This document shows positions 1 through 22,200 of a stretch of DNA of 62,000 nucleotides, piece by piece. This DNA comes from Phoronis australis (Eukaryota > Phoronida > Phoronidae): NCBI GenBank assembly GCA_002633005.1, contig NMRA01000148.1:168831-230830 (forward strand). Reading direction: 5' to 3'. Made by a program: the position numbers and the translations under genes. Each line of letters begins with the position of its first letter. Position 1 is the stretch's first letter. Below the pieces are notes generated by a model, which had not been told where the DNA came from, did not search any database, and worked only from the letters and a program-made list of their open reading frames with translations.

Positions 1-41
1 CCCCCCCCCCCCAACTAAAAATCGTGGATCCGCCCCTGCAT
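1..41. mobile_element. right end of a hAT-like element, cut by the window edge
   Basis: A C-run followed by 'cgtggatccgcccctg' matches the right terminus of the elements ending at 17,616 and 23,477. The following CATTG would be the right target-site copy. The left part is outside the window. Confidence 0.55.
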
Positions 42-187
42 TGGACCCCGCACTCCATTTATTAATTATGACCAGAAAAACTCCCGCTTACCTGATAGTG
101 TGTCAAGAATTGAATGAACAAATCCACTGTTCACCAGAACTGTTGTGACTGTACCAACTCTTTATGGGAATATTTTTCCTTACCTGA

Positions 188-8321
<8,134 letters not shown>

Positions 8322-9160
8322 CACAGGGTATCAGACGACAGTCTCGATATGGCATAGCAATGGCAGTCTTCTCTAAAATTGGAGATCGTACAAACGCCAA
8401 GCAGAGGGAAAAGACCAGTGTCTCTTGTTCCATGTTTTGTGCGAGTCAACATGTTGTAATCTCAGAATGCAAGTCAGTACTCCTTTCAAGATTATACAGG
8501 TTTATACCGGGTATACAAAATTTCCCAGAATCACCATTGCATTGTGGAAGCGACGGTTTGTAGTTCACATGCATAATTTCAGATTGGTTCATCTTCAATA
8601 TTATTGGTCGTTTAACTGAATCGAGTGTGGAATAGATTTAATTTGTTTTTGTTACCGGGTTTATTTTCTTTCAGATGGACATGCGATTGTTAATTGGGAA
8701 ATTTTGTAAGCATTTTTAAAAAACTCATCTTTGAAAAAGAAGCCCATCTTATGAGTTTTAAAAGTTTTGAAACAAAAGAACTTCACATTTTCACTGATTT
8801 GCAAAATTTACTTTTGGTCTCCTAATTGCCCACATGAGAATTGGAAGCTAACTGAAGCTGGGATTTTCTGAATCGTTGCAGACCTAAACGCTACCTATTG
8901 TATAAACTGTAAACTAATATTTGACTGCTTGTTAAAGTTTCCCTGTAACATGGACATTTATTTTGGGAACCAGACGGCGTTGTGCAATGATGATCTCACT
9001 TTGTGGCAGAATGAGAAAGGAAATGGTTTCAAATACATGTTCCTTCTTGGTATGAACTGCAAAGTGACGATTTCATGAAAAGCATGTACAGCAAAATAAT
9101 ATTTTATTAAAATCTGTAATCACAATCAATAAATGCGTTAAGTTTTTGGGTGTTTTGTAT
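8322..9160 (+). other. OSGEP: OSGEP 3' UTR and polyadenylation signal
   Basis: After the TAA at 8319-8321 the first AATAAA on the plus strand is at 9128-9133, so the probable 3' UTR is about 0.8 kb. No other conserved coding signal is visible. The MALT1 transcript from the other strand has its candidate signal (TTTATT on plus) at 9103-9108, so the two 3' ends meet or overlap here. The cleavage site is inferred. Confidence 0.55.
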
Positions 9161-10880
9161 GTTTTTTGATGGTCAGTTAGCATATTGACATTTTCACACT
9201 CATATACTCATATGTTTGTAAAGTGATAGCACTGGTAGCAGAAAAATATCGTTCAAAGTAAATTTAAGATTTACAATGGCAGCAGTACAATTTTACCAGT
9301 TATATTGATATCACAATACATAATACAAAAAATAATTGTGTCGAAAAAACTCCTGATCTTCTTTCATTAGCTTAAAACAGGAATTTTGAAAATAATACTT
9401 CTTAACCACCATCCGTCATTCAGTGAGTAAAGTATCAGTCAACCAACTTTTAAATACTGGCAAAAATAACTCCTAGGTTATAGCAACCCGATAACACAAC
9501 ACCTGGGGAAGGTCTCACCTTCAATGACCTTCAGAACTAAACAATAGCAACAACAGCCATACTGTGGAAGCACATTCGCCTTCTAAAGTCGTCATTTAAT
9601 GACTTGAACACAGAAATTTAGTTATAAAATGCTTTCTATGAAAAAGGTTGTCTACAACTAACAAACGATTCTTTTGCTGGTTGATCATGGAACAATCTAC
9701 ACAATCATGTACAACTAATAGCAGCAAAAAATAAGCAAGATGTGTAATTATGGCACAACAATTAAACAATGACATGTTTCTAGGAACATAATGTACATAA
9801 GGGCATTATTGAGATAAAAAGTAGAGAAACAACCTGATCACAACTGACCTCTGGTGGGAATAATAAATAGAGAACACATACATATAAACTTATAAAATTG
9901 AACAAAGTGACTTGACATCAAGTGAAAGGAATGTCAATACAATACATCTGACATGTTCCTGAATGGTTCTCACCTTCTTCATCCTCGAGAAGATTTTTGT
10001 AGACAAAAGTCGAAATATCTTTAATAACTAACAACCTCATTTGCGTTCTCTAATTTAAAAATAATTCTGAAACTGTACAGCATTCAATAGTACAACACAA
10101 TGTATTACCTTTTTGTAGTTACCATTAGCATTCAGGGTAAAGCCCATGCTCTTACTCATTTCAGTTTAAAAATTCAATTTACCCTAAAATTCTTCAATTT
10201 AGAACAAAAATAATATTTCTAAAACTAACATTTTTCTACTGTATTTTTCAGAGGCTTGCTACATTGCTGCAAACGCTTGACTTTTACCAAATGTTTGGCG
10301 ACAACACATGTTAAAAACAACATAATTTCCTGAAAAGTTAAAAAGTTTTCACTTGTCTGCCATATTACTTTCTAAACTGAAGAATTTTCACCATAATCCC
10401 CATCCTACAACTAACGGAAGGTGTGTGCATTAACTATTCGCTGTTAAACTTCTCAGGATACCTTCAAAAACACCAGCGCAGCTTGCTTTCATGTCAAAGT
10501 AACTGTCCACAGTTAATTTTTGGGACACCCTGGGTGTAAATTGTAATTTTCTGACATTCGTTTCTAGAGATTGTGTCGTAAATATACTCATCGGTGGTTT
10601 TATACCTGAACGCGTGCTTTAAAGTACCAACGCATGGTCTACACTCACATGCAAAAGAGACACCAAGTTTGAGTGATCCAATATTTCCAAAAACACTTGA
10701 AAATATTTAAGATTACGGTGAAATAGAATGGAATCAAAATAGATGCAACTTGGCTCATCGCTCAAGTCTTACAAAGTTCCATTGTACTGTTCCAGAAAAC
10801 GCACTGAGCCTTTCAGATAAACCGGATTTCACTTTGTTCGGAAAAAATTTCAGTCCAGTGAAATCCATTTTTTTGCAAGT
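9103..10880 (-). other. MALT1: MALT1 3' UTR and polyadenylation signal
   Basis: No coding signal lies between the MALT1 stop (10881-10883) and the plus-strand TTTATT at 9103-9108, an AATAAA on the minus strand. This gives a 3' UTR of about 1.75 kb that abuts the OSGEP 3' end. The extent is inferred. Confidence 0.5.
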
Positions 10881-13203
10881 TTATCTGAATGCTGCCCTCT
10901 GCATGTCGGCCGCGTTGATGACTTCAAGTTCACTTGATTCCATCGGCTCTCTGGTTACATGTTTTAGTTGTCCTTGTCCAAAAGACATCCTTTGGTCACT
11001 GATACAGTGGTGCGAATGCTCATTGAGTCTTGAATTCGCCGTCAACGAAGCAATGAGTGGACATCCAAGATCAATGTCTTTAACATGAACCGGCTCCATT
11101 GTGCTCTTGTTGAAGACTGTAAGTTTAACCTTGAGACTTCCCTAGAATTGACAAGTCATCTGGTACAACTATTAAGCATTCAGCAACTGTGCTGGCATGT
11201 GAGCAAATGACATTCAGTCCTACAGTCTGCCTATTGGTTAATGTGTGTGCAAACGTACTGAGGATTAATGCATTCTTATTGGATAATGCAAACTAAGTTG
11301 CCGAATAGTGTACACTCTTACAGGTTATTATGAATTCAAATTACACCTCACTATGTCGAATAAAAGTACGAGTCTTTGAAGTGAGTACAAATGTCTACTG
11401 CTTCAAACCAGGTGAATCCCGTCGTCACAAACGGATATAACATACTACTACAGTGACCAAATAAACAGAATCCCTCTATTGATGACTAGCCCCCAGTGAG
11501 ACTGGAATGTGAATAGAATCGGTTGTGACATTGGAGAAATTCAAAAGATTTCTCCATATCAATCGTTACCTCATTGAAAGAGGATGTTTACAGCATGAGC
11601 TGCCCTTGGAGTTTTGTAAGTCATTAATAACCTTTAATCCCCTAAAGAAAACACCATACACTCATTGCTCACATCATCAACATGAAAGACGTATCAGATA
11701 AAATCACCTATGCGACTCGTTGCAATGTTCCAATTCACCAGCCAGGGGTCTGAAAGAAGCCCAACATCAACAAAACAAACTATACCTTGAGCTGCTGTAG
11801 GTCATCTATGTCTTGGCATAGTCTGGCAGAATTCTGGCTTTCTACTTTAGCTGCGGGACAGGAAACAGTCTAGAAGAGATTGACAAGGAAGGGCATTTAA
11901 TACTGACCTGCTAAAGTATAATATTTTATGTACTGTCGAGACTAAAGGCAAAAGAGACTTGTTTATATGTATATAGAATGTCTATTAAGTGATGTGAACA
12001 CTACAGTATACAAACCATGACTGAGGCCACACAGCTATTGGCTTGCATTAGATATGTTGGTGGCCATGATTAATTGCAGCTGATAGTATAAACAAAGAGT
12101 GAAGCACCGAGCTCATCATGATACATAAAGTATGTAAAAACTCGACAATTTTGGACAAAAGCAATTGCCAATATTTGGTCGTTTTTCATTTTTCAAAGGC
12201 TTCTGATATTGTTCAGAAGCTTCACAATTTCTCAGAATCTTTGTCTGATAATAACTGTGGTATAGATCTTAAAAGTGATACATTAATTTGGTGCTATTTA
12301 AATGATACAGTTATTTGGTGCTACTTAAATGATACAGTTATTTGGTGCGACTTATCTTTCGTAAAAATAATGAAAGAACAGTATTTCATTTGTTGGACAT
12401 ACTGCGCCCTAAATTGTTGACATTTTACTGTTACGTGATGCTTACGAAGAAATTTGGCTCTTCCATTTAACATCAAAATAAAGGGGAAACAAGAAAGCTG
12501 TTGACCAGCCAACATGAACACAGTAGTGAGACATGAATCCACTATATATATGATTCCACATGCAACTTTTAACATTGTGAGAGCACAAAATCATTTTTCA
12601 CTTGATCCAATGTCTTATTCTGTGGACAGTAATTTTTGTGTGAAAAAAAGTGAAGAATTACCTGAAACAAAATACCATTTCACTCTATATTGCCCGTTGC
12701 AGCAAAAAACGGTAACCTGTCACTTTTTGGTAGATGCCCCCATCTATCTTGGTGACAATTGACTTGTACCATGTAAAAGTTCATTTGAGCTCAGCCATCA
12801 TGATAGGGAATTATTGGTCATTTTGTCCGACTTTTTGCTGTGCACCATATGTCATGACTTAAAACTTGCGCTCAAAGATTGTCAATTAGCAAAGCAAACA
12901 GTAGCATGGCAACAGTGAATATAACGAAATTAATCTTTATCAAAATCTCAATCTAACTTGGTATTTAACATGTTTTACACACAGCAAATCGGTGATTTAA
13001 AGTCTGCTGTTTAGTCAGACACAATAACTGATAATAAGCTTTGAAAAACATGCAACTCACATTTGGAATCTCTGAGATGTAGGCTAAGAGGTCCATGTTT
13101 GAACTTTTAACTTCTGTGACCACTTTCAATTGATTGTTGAATATGCGCTTGAAGTCGAGCTGGACTTGCACAGGTGTATTCAACCTGAGAGGCCGTGGAA
13201 GGC
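10881..13203 (-). CDS. MALT1: MALT1 Ig3-like region and C-terminus
   Basis: Exon 13061-13203 (VQVQLDFKRIFNN, LLAYISEIPN), exon 11786-11869 (LCQDIDDLQQLK) and the last exon 10881-11141 (LKVKLTVFNKS, GCPLIASL, then a polar tail and TAA) match the third Ig domain and linker of MALT1 in order and spacing. In exon 11786-11869 a nearer AG at 11,851 would give a frameshift; the acceptor at 11,870 keeps phase 0. Confidence 0.85.
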
Positions 13204-16200
13204 CTGGAAACGAGAAACAACGCTTCTGCACTAAGTATACAAAAACTTGCATTTAAGCCACTATAAACCAGCATTACAGACAAAACGTCTATAATACTTG
13301 AGATTTTGTCCACTTTCTGTCTTAATAGAAAATCCGTTAAAGGAATTCCAAAGGTACAGACTGAGGCAAACCTAAAAACTAAAATTGCCACTAGGGGGCA
13401 CACCGGTTTTCAAATCCGTCCGAAAATTTGCTAATGCAGCCCCCTTCATGAAAGAAAAATATCTGCAAAATTTCATGAACAGCATCAAGAGGTTTAGGAG
13501 AAACAGTAGCGAACGCTGGACGGAAGAGATGATGGCATAGTGTGGCAAAGTGTGCCCTCTGTATAAATATGTGGGCACATAAAAAATGACAATTTAGCCA
13601 TTATTTTTTATCAAACTTAAGGAATCATAACCGTAACAGTGATTAGCACAGCAGCATTGTGCAACTGTGGGCAAATGGTCTACTCACATGCTGCACTTTG
13701 GGTAAATTTTACTGACCCACAGAGGGCACTGTAGTAGTTAGGAAAGTGTACAACTTGGTTGGTGGCTATGTATGATATGCAAAATACAGATAGGCAGAAA
13801 CTGTACTTACGCAGTGCTGATTCCCAGCGAACAGTTGACTCTCGGACGCACATCGTGTGCCCTGTGTAGTCAATGGGATCATTGAATTTCCTCATTTCAC
13901 GTAAATTGCTGTCCACGTGAGCATACTGCTGTCTTTGCACATCAGGGCGTTTGTCGTTTCCAAAAGCTAACAATGCACAAGGAAACTAACATTACTTAAC
14001 AATCACAGAAAAGCACACATGACCTCTGGTAATGAAACTGTGTGTAAAGATAAGCCAGATGAAATTCTTTGCAACATTTTATTTACAACATAATTTATAT
14101 GAAAATGAACCTTGAATTACAATTCCTAAAATTTTTCAAATGAGACAATTTTGCTTTAAAACATGAATTTTCATACAGTTCTAGGATTCACGTGACCATA
14201 ACATTTCTCACTATGCTCTTATAAAGAGGTCAAAGTTGCCAAAAACAGCAAGCGCCTGGTGATGCCCCAACTACACTTCCAGGCACAATTATATCAAACA
14301 CACGCAAAGCTTGCTTCATGAGATATCGCACCTACAGCACTCAAAGTAAAAATTTAATCTGGAAGTGAGCTGGAAAACGAGGTCAATGTCGCCAAATTCT
14401 CAACAAACTACTGGAAAATCCTCACCAACACTTCAGCACAAAATATGAACATGTAAAGCTCCCTTCTTGAGATACTGAGCAACTTTTTCCAAAAACATTT
14501 CTTGCTACGACTTTGATAATGAGGTGGCCAAATTCAGCTGGATGCATAAACTGCATATTATTAAATAAACCACTAGTTGTTTGCTATAAATTCATATCAG
14601 GTGGATGACAATCGAATGAACATTAGTCTCACATCTCCCTGATCACCATTCATAGCATCCTATATGGAAAACCACTTTTCATCATTTATCATTGCCCAAT
14701 TTAAGATATCACATAAATTATCACAAATGATGATCTGATGGATGGAAACCATATCCACCGTTTATATGGGAAATCCTATCAAGCATTAATACCAATAACA
14801 CACTAATCAATATGAATTCATATAAAAAGACTTAATGTATTTGTTATAAGTGAAGGAATGATGAACATTCTGCAAGGACCACTCACAATTCATCGTTTTA
14901 AAGAAGACGTCATTAACACTCAGATCTTTTCTCGGCAGGAACTGTGAAAGATGATCAAGCATGACTCCATTCTTCTTGCAGTCAAACGCCTTATAGCCCG
15001 GGCTCCTGGATATGAAAGACTTCATAAACAATGTTATAATATCAACAATAATCTTACAGAGTGTTTAGACACTTTTTTAAGCAAAGTATTTCTCATCCAC
15101 ATTTGCTTGCCAGCCACTCATAATCAGTAGACTATCTGTTTTGCGTCGATTTCTTTAAAAGGACACCAAAACCTGTTTTGGCCTATTAACAGATACTAAA
15201 AAAGACTATCCCATCCAGTTCTCTGAAATATTTAAAGGAGAAGGCAATCTTTTTTCGTGTAATTTTTAGTAAAAATACGGTTCGTTGATTATCCCAGACA
15301 TATGTTTCAGTTAATTACAGCTTCCCCTAATTTTATTAATTAGTCATGCCTTACTCCGGAAGTGACGTTTAGGGGGTTAAGTATTTCCCACCATCTTGTT
15401 TCTGCGTTCGACTCTACTGTGAGGATCTGTTTCACTGTTGTTTTTGTGTTGGTTTCCTAAAATTGTCATCACAACTTAGCATTGACGAGTATTCTATGAC
15501 AAACTAGGTTGTTAGAGAACTCAATTACATTGGATTTAGGGATCCTTTATTTTATAGTAGCCAGAAAATGGCTGGAGTTGGCGACCCATATCACAGACAT
15601 TGTTCATAGGAGTGGTGACAAGGAATTTTCAGTTAACGAACAGTTAGTGGGTGGATAATGTTTGAGTCAGAGTATAGTGAGGCAGAACATGCACAAACAG
15701 CTGTTGAGAGGGATGAGGCAGAGGACGAGGATAGATGTAGTGGGACGTCTTGTTGCAAATGCACGGTGTGTACTGTTATGCCAACCTTATTGGAATACCT
15801 AGTATGCTGTTCCCACTGGATGGTGACCTGAGCACCCAAACCACTTACATCCCGCCGTGTGACTCCCTCGCCACACACATGGCACATTCTAAATAGCTCC
15901 AATACGTTAGTCAAGTCCACAATAAACTCATAAAAGTTTGGCTCACCAGCCTGTTCACTGGGTGATGAACTGTCCTCCTCACTGTGTGTCGAACTAGGTT
16001 CGTATTCACTAATACTACTCAACCTCGCTGCAGGGCTACTTATAGGATCTGGGCCGGAGACAACACCAGCACAGGGCCGATCATGGTCACTTCCCCGAAT
16101 TGCCCGCTCTAGGGTATGTTCACGCACGGGTGGCAGCAGATGAAGGGTCTCCAGTCACAGTAGTGGCCACAGCAGACGAGGCTTCTCACTTCAAAAAATC

Positions 16201-19200
16201 ACTTCTCGGGGGTGGAGACGGGGCACTGACAGGAATCAACAGCGACGATATGGCACCCTTCTTCAGGCGTTGTTTTGCAGGAACCTTCATCAATTACACG
16301 TACATATCTCTTTCGTAATTCGACAGCAGAAAATGCTTGCCACACTTTGTATGTTGCGTGGATAAGTAATGTTGTGTTCGTCACACAAACGAGCCAAGTA
16401 CGGCAGAGTGTGTCATCTTTTGGAAAACGATGTAAAGGCATACCCAAACATGGGCGAAGCAGCCCCATATGGTGCGTCGCCCATGCCAAAGTGCACGTGA
16501 GACAATAATGCGTATATCCCGGTATGCAGCAACCATGTGGTATTTTGACTGACAAATGCAAACAATGACCAAACTTGTCACAAAAGAGGTAAAATAATGA
16601 CTGACTCGACAGCTCACACAGTCGGACTACATGAAAACAAAATGGCAGGAAATTTTTAACCCCCTCAACGTCACTTCCGGAGTAAAACACGACTATTTAA
16701 TAAAATTATTTGAAGCCTTTATCAACTGAAAAATATGTTTGGGATAATCAACGAACTGTATTTTTATTAAAAATGACATGAAAAAACATTGCCTGCTCCT
16801 TTAACTCAGTAAGAGCTTACATTTTCTCAAAATTGAAAACCTGAAGAATTTGGCTCTTTGTTGTCAATTGAGTGACGTGATCATGTCTTTTTCGTAAAAT
16901 TTAGCAAAAAAAGAAAGACATTAATTTGATAGCAAAACAACAGGATCAACAACAAGACCAAACAATTTTCAAGATGAATTCTCAAAAACACTGTTACAGT
17001 TTTCTAAATTATTGTTCCATTTTTAATTCATGCAAGTTTTGATTTTTTTATGAAAATCATAAAGTCCTATTTTTGATAGGTCCTCAGGCAGAAGTAGAGC
17101 TCTTGAAAAACAATTCCAAACAGCAGCGTATGAAAGAAGAGTGTACAAAGAATGGCACCTGAATGTTTCATATGAATCTTATCTGCCTTTTCGGAGACAT
17201 GATGTTCCAAAGTCAGCCAAATTTGTAAATTTTTCTAGCCAGGTTCTTACATAACCTCAACTCAGTTCTTGCAAATATAAATCCATCTCCCTGGTTGTTA
17301 GCTCGCGTAAATGCTGAAGCCCCATGATCAAGAATTTTGTTATTAAATGCCAGTGGCGGATTTAGAGGGGGGCCAAGGGGCCATGCCCCCCCCTAAAATT
17401 ATCCCAGATTCCATTTGGCATTAGCATATGTGGTGCTCGGGGGCAAATGCACAATGTATAGGCCTTGAATAAACAGTTTTTAGTGATAAGTTCCACAAAC
17501 CCAAAAATTTGAGACCCCCCACATCCCCACATTTTGAGCTGGGCGTGCGCTTAAAGTGAAATTCTGTTTATCTCTGTGCCCTGGCCCCCCTAACTCAAAA
17601 TCCTGGATCAGCCCCTGAATGCCTACACTCAACTGTATGTACACCACTTAATTCTTCTAGTTCTCAAAATACAGAAATATGATTGGGCAGGCGATTGTCT
17701 TACCAGCAGGGGATGGGAAATCATTAACCACCAGAAATGCTTGCCGTTCCTTGCATTAAAGTTCATTTAAATTTCATCAAATGCTCTCGAAGTGAAAGCT
17801 CTCAGATACAGTGCTCCTGTAATTATCTGTTTTAGTGATATTTTGGTATGTTCATGATTGTGCTATTGCAATTTATTAATGACTTTTCCTATCTTTGTCA
17901 AGGTCATCGTTATTATCACTATAATGTTACTATTATAATTATTATTAGAATAATAAGTGACATGATTACTACCATGACTTACGTGGCATAAAAGAACACT
18001 GTGTTTCCAGGATTTCTGGTTTTGTAGTGGACTACCTTTTCATGGTCTGCTTTTATAGCCTCAACCTTCCTAGAAGTAAGAGACAGTTAATTAGGCACCA
18101 ATAGGTCATTGGATGACAACCAATTTAATGCTTAAGGTACAGTACAAGGCTAAAGTATTCTGACAAAATGACCCAGAATTCCCTGTCATGATGGCTGGGT
18201 AGACGCTGAATTCATCATAACAGCTGTCTTCCCTCATGATCGAGAATGACAGGAAAGTTAGTAAGGTGGCTAAGCTATTCTGTAATAAGGATTTTGCCAT
18301 CCTAACAGTTATCACTTGTCATTTTGCGGCCACGATAGAAAAACGATGTTTTGTTTGATTACTTTTGTCTTGAACTGTAACTATTGCTTTGAGGAGAGTT
18401 GCTAGGCTTTCCAATTTCAAAATTTTGAGTTCAAATCTCACCAGTGCTAAATCTCATAACTCACTTTGTATGCTTCAATACGCACTTACTGTTACTGAGT
18501 ACTGTTACTGAGTACAGTTACTGAGTACTGTTACTGAGTACTGTTACTGAGTACTGTTACTGAATACTGTTCTTATTTCACGTAATCTTGTACTGCATGT
18601 CCAGAACTCATCTCTCCTCTTTTGCAAGGTAGAAAACGCATAATGCAATTGACCTACTTTTCTAAACGTTAGGTTGCTTAATATACACAGTTGTCATTAA
18701 TGCTTATGTAATACGTAAATGTATACGTATACCTATTGCAACAGTAAAACAATAAATATAGATTATTACATGGCGAAGTCGTTATCCTCCGTTATCTAGA
18801 GCCCAGGTGGATTTTGGAGAATTGTCGCCCGAGGGTGATAATTCTCCAAAATTCTCGAGGGCTCTAGATAAGGGGGATAACGGATGAGAACATGTAATAA
18901 TCTATTTATACCACATACTAAACGAGAAACATTGCAATGAATTGATTTACCTTTTCTGACTCTCCACGGCTTTGTAACTAATTTCTATGTCAGAGGCTCG
19001 GGGTCGGAGGTCATGACCTTTTAAGAAAAGCCGGGCTATTTTTGTCAAATAATGCTTTTACTCAAAACCAATTGAAAACTTAAATATAATAGAAATAAAT
19101 TGAATTTATAAATTAAGGTTTACTAACTATTATAGCTTAAAACAGTCACGTTTTTTTCACGCTAAGCTTCGACCAGGAAATTAATATAATTCTCAAGTCA

Positions 19201-22200
19201 AAGATCCTGACGACACGATACCCGCATTCAAACTAGATCGGTGATTTCCAAGTAAGAGGACATGAGAGAAAATTTTCACTGAATTAAGGTATCATTTTTA
19301 TGGAAATTACGTGTCTTTTTTTTGTAACGTATAAGTACAGTACAATGCAGTTTGTTGTACGTGCGATTGTTGCGCGTGCTCATTTAAGTATTCTATTTTC
19401 ACTCTTGATGACGTCAGCTGCTGCATGGTGTAGTGGTAAAGTCGGCGATCAGCAATTTTAGGGTCCCGGATTCGACTCCGTCCTTGGTTTCCTGCCAAAT
19501 CGTTATCTCACTAGTGAGATAACTTTATGGGTTATTACACGGTTGTATCTGCCATTCGAGGCTAATACTGTGGTATAACTAACATTATCATGAAAATGTT
19601 AAAAAAAGAGATAATTTCCAAATTATAGTAATATTCACATATTGTAAAACCTGATATCTTTATTTTTCACCACTATTTACCAACATTTCTTTAAAACCAT
19701 TCATTACTTACGTCATAAGTCAATTATTCATGACAACTTCTGTGCCTAGGGATTTCAATTATGGGGAAAATTCTTTATCGGCCATTTACAGGCCTCTTGA
19801 TTTTCTACTCTTTTCAACAATTTTTGTCTGAAGTGGGTGGGTCACTTTGCATGAAATGTTGCATGATTTATGTGTACATGGTGGCTGGGGGAGGAGCACC
19901 TCAAATTTTACCCTCGAACAACATAGACATCGGCTGTTAAAAATAAAAACTTAGGACATTGTTTTAAAACACATTGTTGAGTGACATCTACATTGTACGA
20001 TCATGGTAAACCAACACTCTTAGTAGACACAATTCTTTGTGTATTACTATTCTCAGTGTTGACATGAAGTTGCCTTGAGTTTGTATTGGAAATTCTTGCT
20101 CAAAGCATTTCATCAAATTCATCTGAAAATAAGAAAGTGTCATCGCCTCTTTAACAGAAACCTATCTGACAAATGTTAGGAAAATCCATCAAGGAACTCC
20201 AAAGATACCGGGCAAAACGTATAAAAATAAAATTGCAACTAGGGTGCACAGCAGTAGTCAGATCCAAGTCGTCGGCAGAGTGGTTTGGTCAAGAGAGAGG
20301 TGGACATCGAAAAATAGACTCAAAAACAGTAAAAATAGCCACCACATGGCGCAAAGTACCTTGAATCCCTTCTATAACAGGAAGGTATCGTCTACCTAAT
20401 AGATACCTATTTGCCAAATTTTATGAAATCCGTTAAAAAATAAAAATGTCACTGGGGGGGCACACCGATAGTTGGATCCATTCGAAAATTTGCTCCAGCT
20501 ATCCTATCCATGGTAGAAATATATCTGCAAAATTTCATGAGCATCCATCCAGGGGTTTTGGAGTAATTGGAGATACAGCAGCGAACTCTGAACAGACGTA
20601 ACGTGTAAGCATAAACAAGACAGACCATTGGTTATTCCTCGAGACCAGTATAAAACGACATGCCGTGTCATGCCAACTTATTGAGCCTGGTCTCAAACAA
20701 AAAAATATCTGAGTCACTTTTCATCACGTCAAGACCAATTTAAAATTGAAAGAGGTTAGAATGAAAAGTTTGCCATTTTGGCAGGATCTATGGTACTTAT
20801 AGGCCTAACTCTTAAAAATAACTTACTCCATACGGCAGTTATCTAGAATGAAAACAATGAGAGATGGTTTCTTGGCTTGCATGTCCCTAAGAACTTTCTC
20901 CGCACAGATGCTGTCAGACACTTTGAAGCCATGGTGTGCATCAACGGCCATCAGATAGGTCTGTCTCTGCAGAGAGAATCCATGTCCACCAAAATAGAAC
21001 ACCCCTGTTAAGAGAAATCGTGTTTTGGTCATGTGTGCGTCAGTCTTTACGCAAGACCTGAGAGAACATGGAAAAACATTTTGTGGTTTGAGTTCTTACT
21101 AATTGCTAACAATTTACTGTAAAGCCTCCTCAATGTGATAAGGCACAAAAATATTTGAGATAAGACACACTTATGTTTAATGGTGGACAATACAGAGTGC
21201 CTTAGTAAAACCCTCAGAGGATAAAATAAACTCAGAAAATTATACTTTTTCATGGATTTTATACATAAAAAACAACCAGCTGGCTAAACAAGTGCCTCAG
21301 CCAATGTCAAGTCTTTCACGCAGTAGTGCACTTTTTAAACCATTTAACTACAAACTAAGAGACTTGTAAGGATTGCTCGTTACTCTTATAGATTTGCCTT
21401 AAGGTTTTAACTCAATAGACCATCTTCCTTCAATTTAAGCATTAAGGACGACTGTACTCACCATAAACACCTTCCATGAGAAGATCGCAGAAGAATTCAA
21501 TACAAAATTCCATCTCAGCCAAGGACAGGTTGATGAGTGCTACAACCTTGAAGCCAAGCTCTGTGAACATCTTTGACAACTGCTCAATGTCCGTGGGCAC
21601 ACCATCCAGGTTACTATTATTTGTGTATTTGCTGTTGCCAATCAGAAGAGCCACTTTGTCGGTGGCCTTAAAACAGGGTTGGGATACTTGATTTTCTACA
21701 AATAATCATTTCTAATTAAAGTGGTCCGAACAGCTTCACATGCATTGCTTTTTGCAAGTAACCACAAGTATCAATATTTAGAGAAATATTGGAAACAAGC
21801 TGTGAAATAATCATTAGCGTCAATGCAATGCACTATAATTTCGCTACAGTAGATGAGGGGGTCCAAAGAGGTATGCTCACCTCACATACTATGACAATCT
21901 GACCACAGAGACCATTTAGTAGAAATAAACTCCAGTAAACCACACTTCGGACAAAAATTATTGCCGAGACTGATCTTTGGCAATTTCCAGAACATATATA
22001 CATGTAACATCATTGTGAAAGCCACAGTTGCTCAACAAACAGATTCTTGCATAATATATTGCTGGCAAAAATCTCTTGGGACAGAATTTCTCTTTGAATA
22101 GAATGAATAAAGCAACATAACGTGGTACAATGTCTCCTTTCTATCTTTCTGCTGCAGAGATGCAACAACAGCAGCAGGGGCCTGTTTCATTTATTTTTTT

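Noticed and set aside
11786-11869. A missing MALT1 exon before this one, suggested by a frame clash with the AG at 11,851
   Set aside because: The acceptor at 11,870 restores phase 0, so no extra exon is needed. The same applies at 21,696 for the first paracaspase exon.
15633-16690. Two host genes of about 164 codons on the minus strand
   Set aside because: They lie between the inverted ends of the TTAA-flanked element, and the THAP pieces fall in different frames; relics of a transposase gene.
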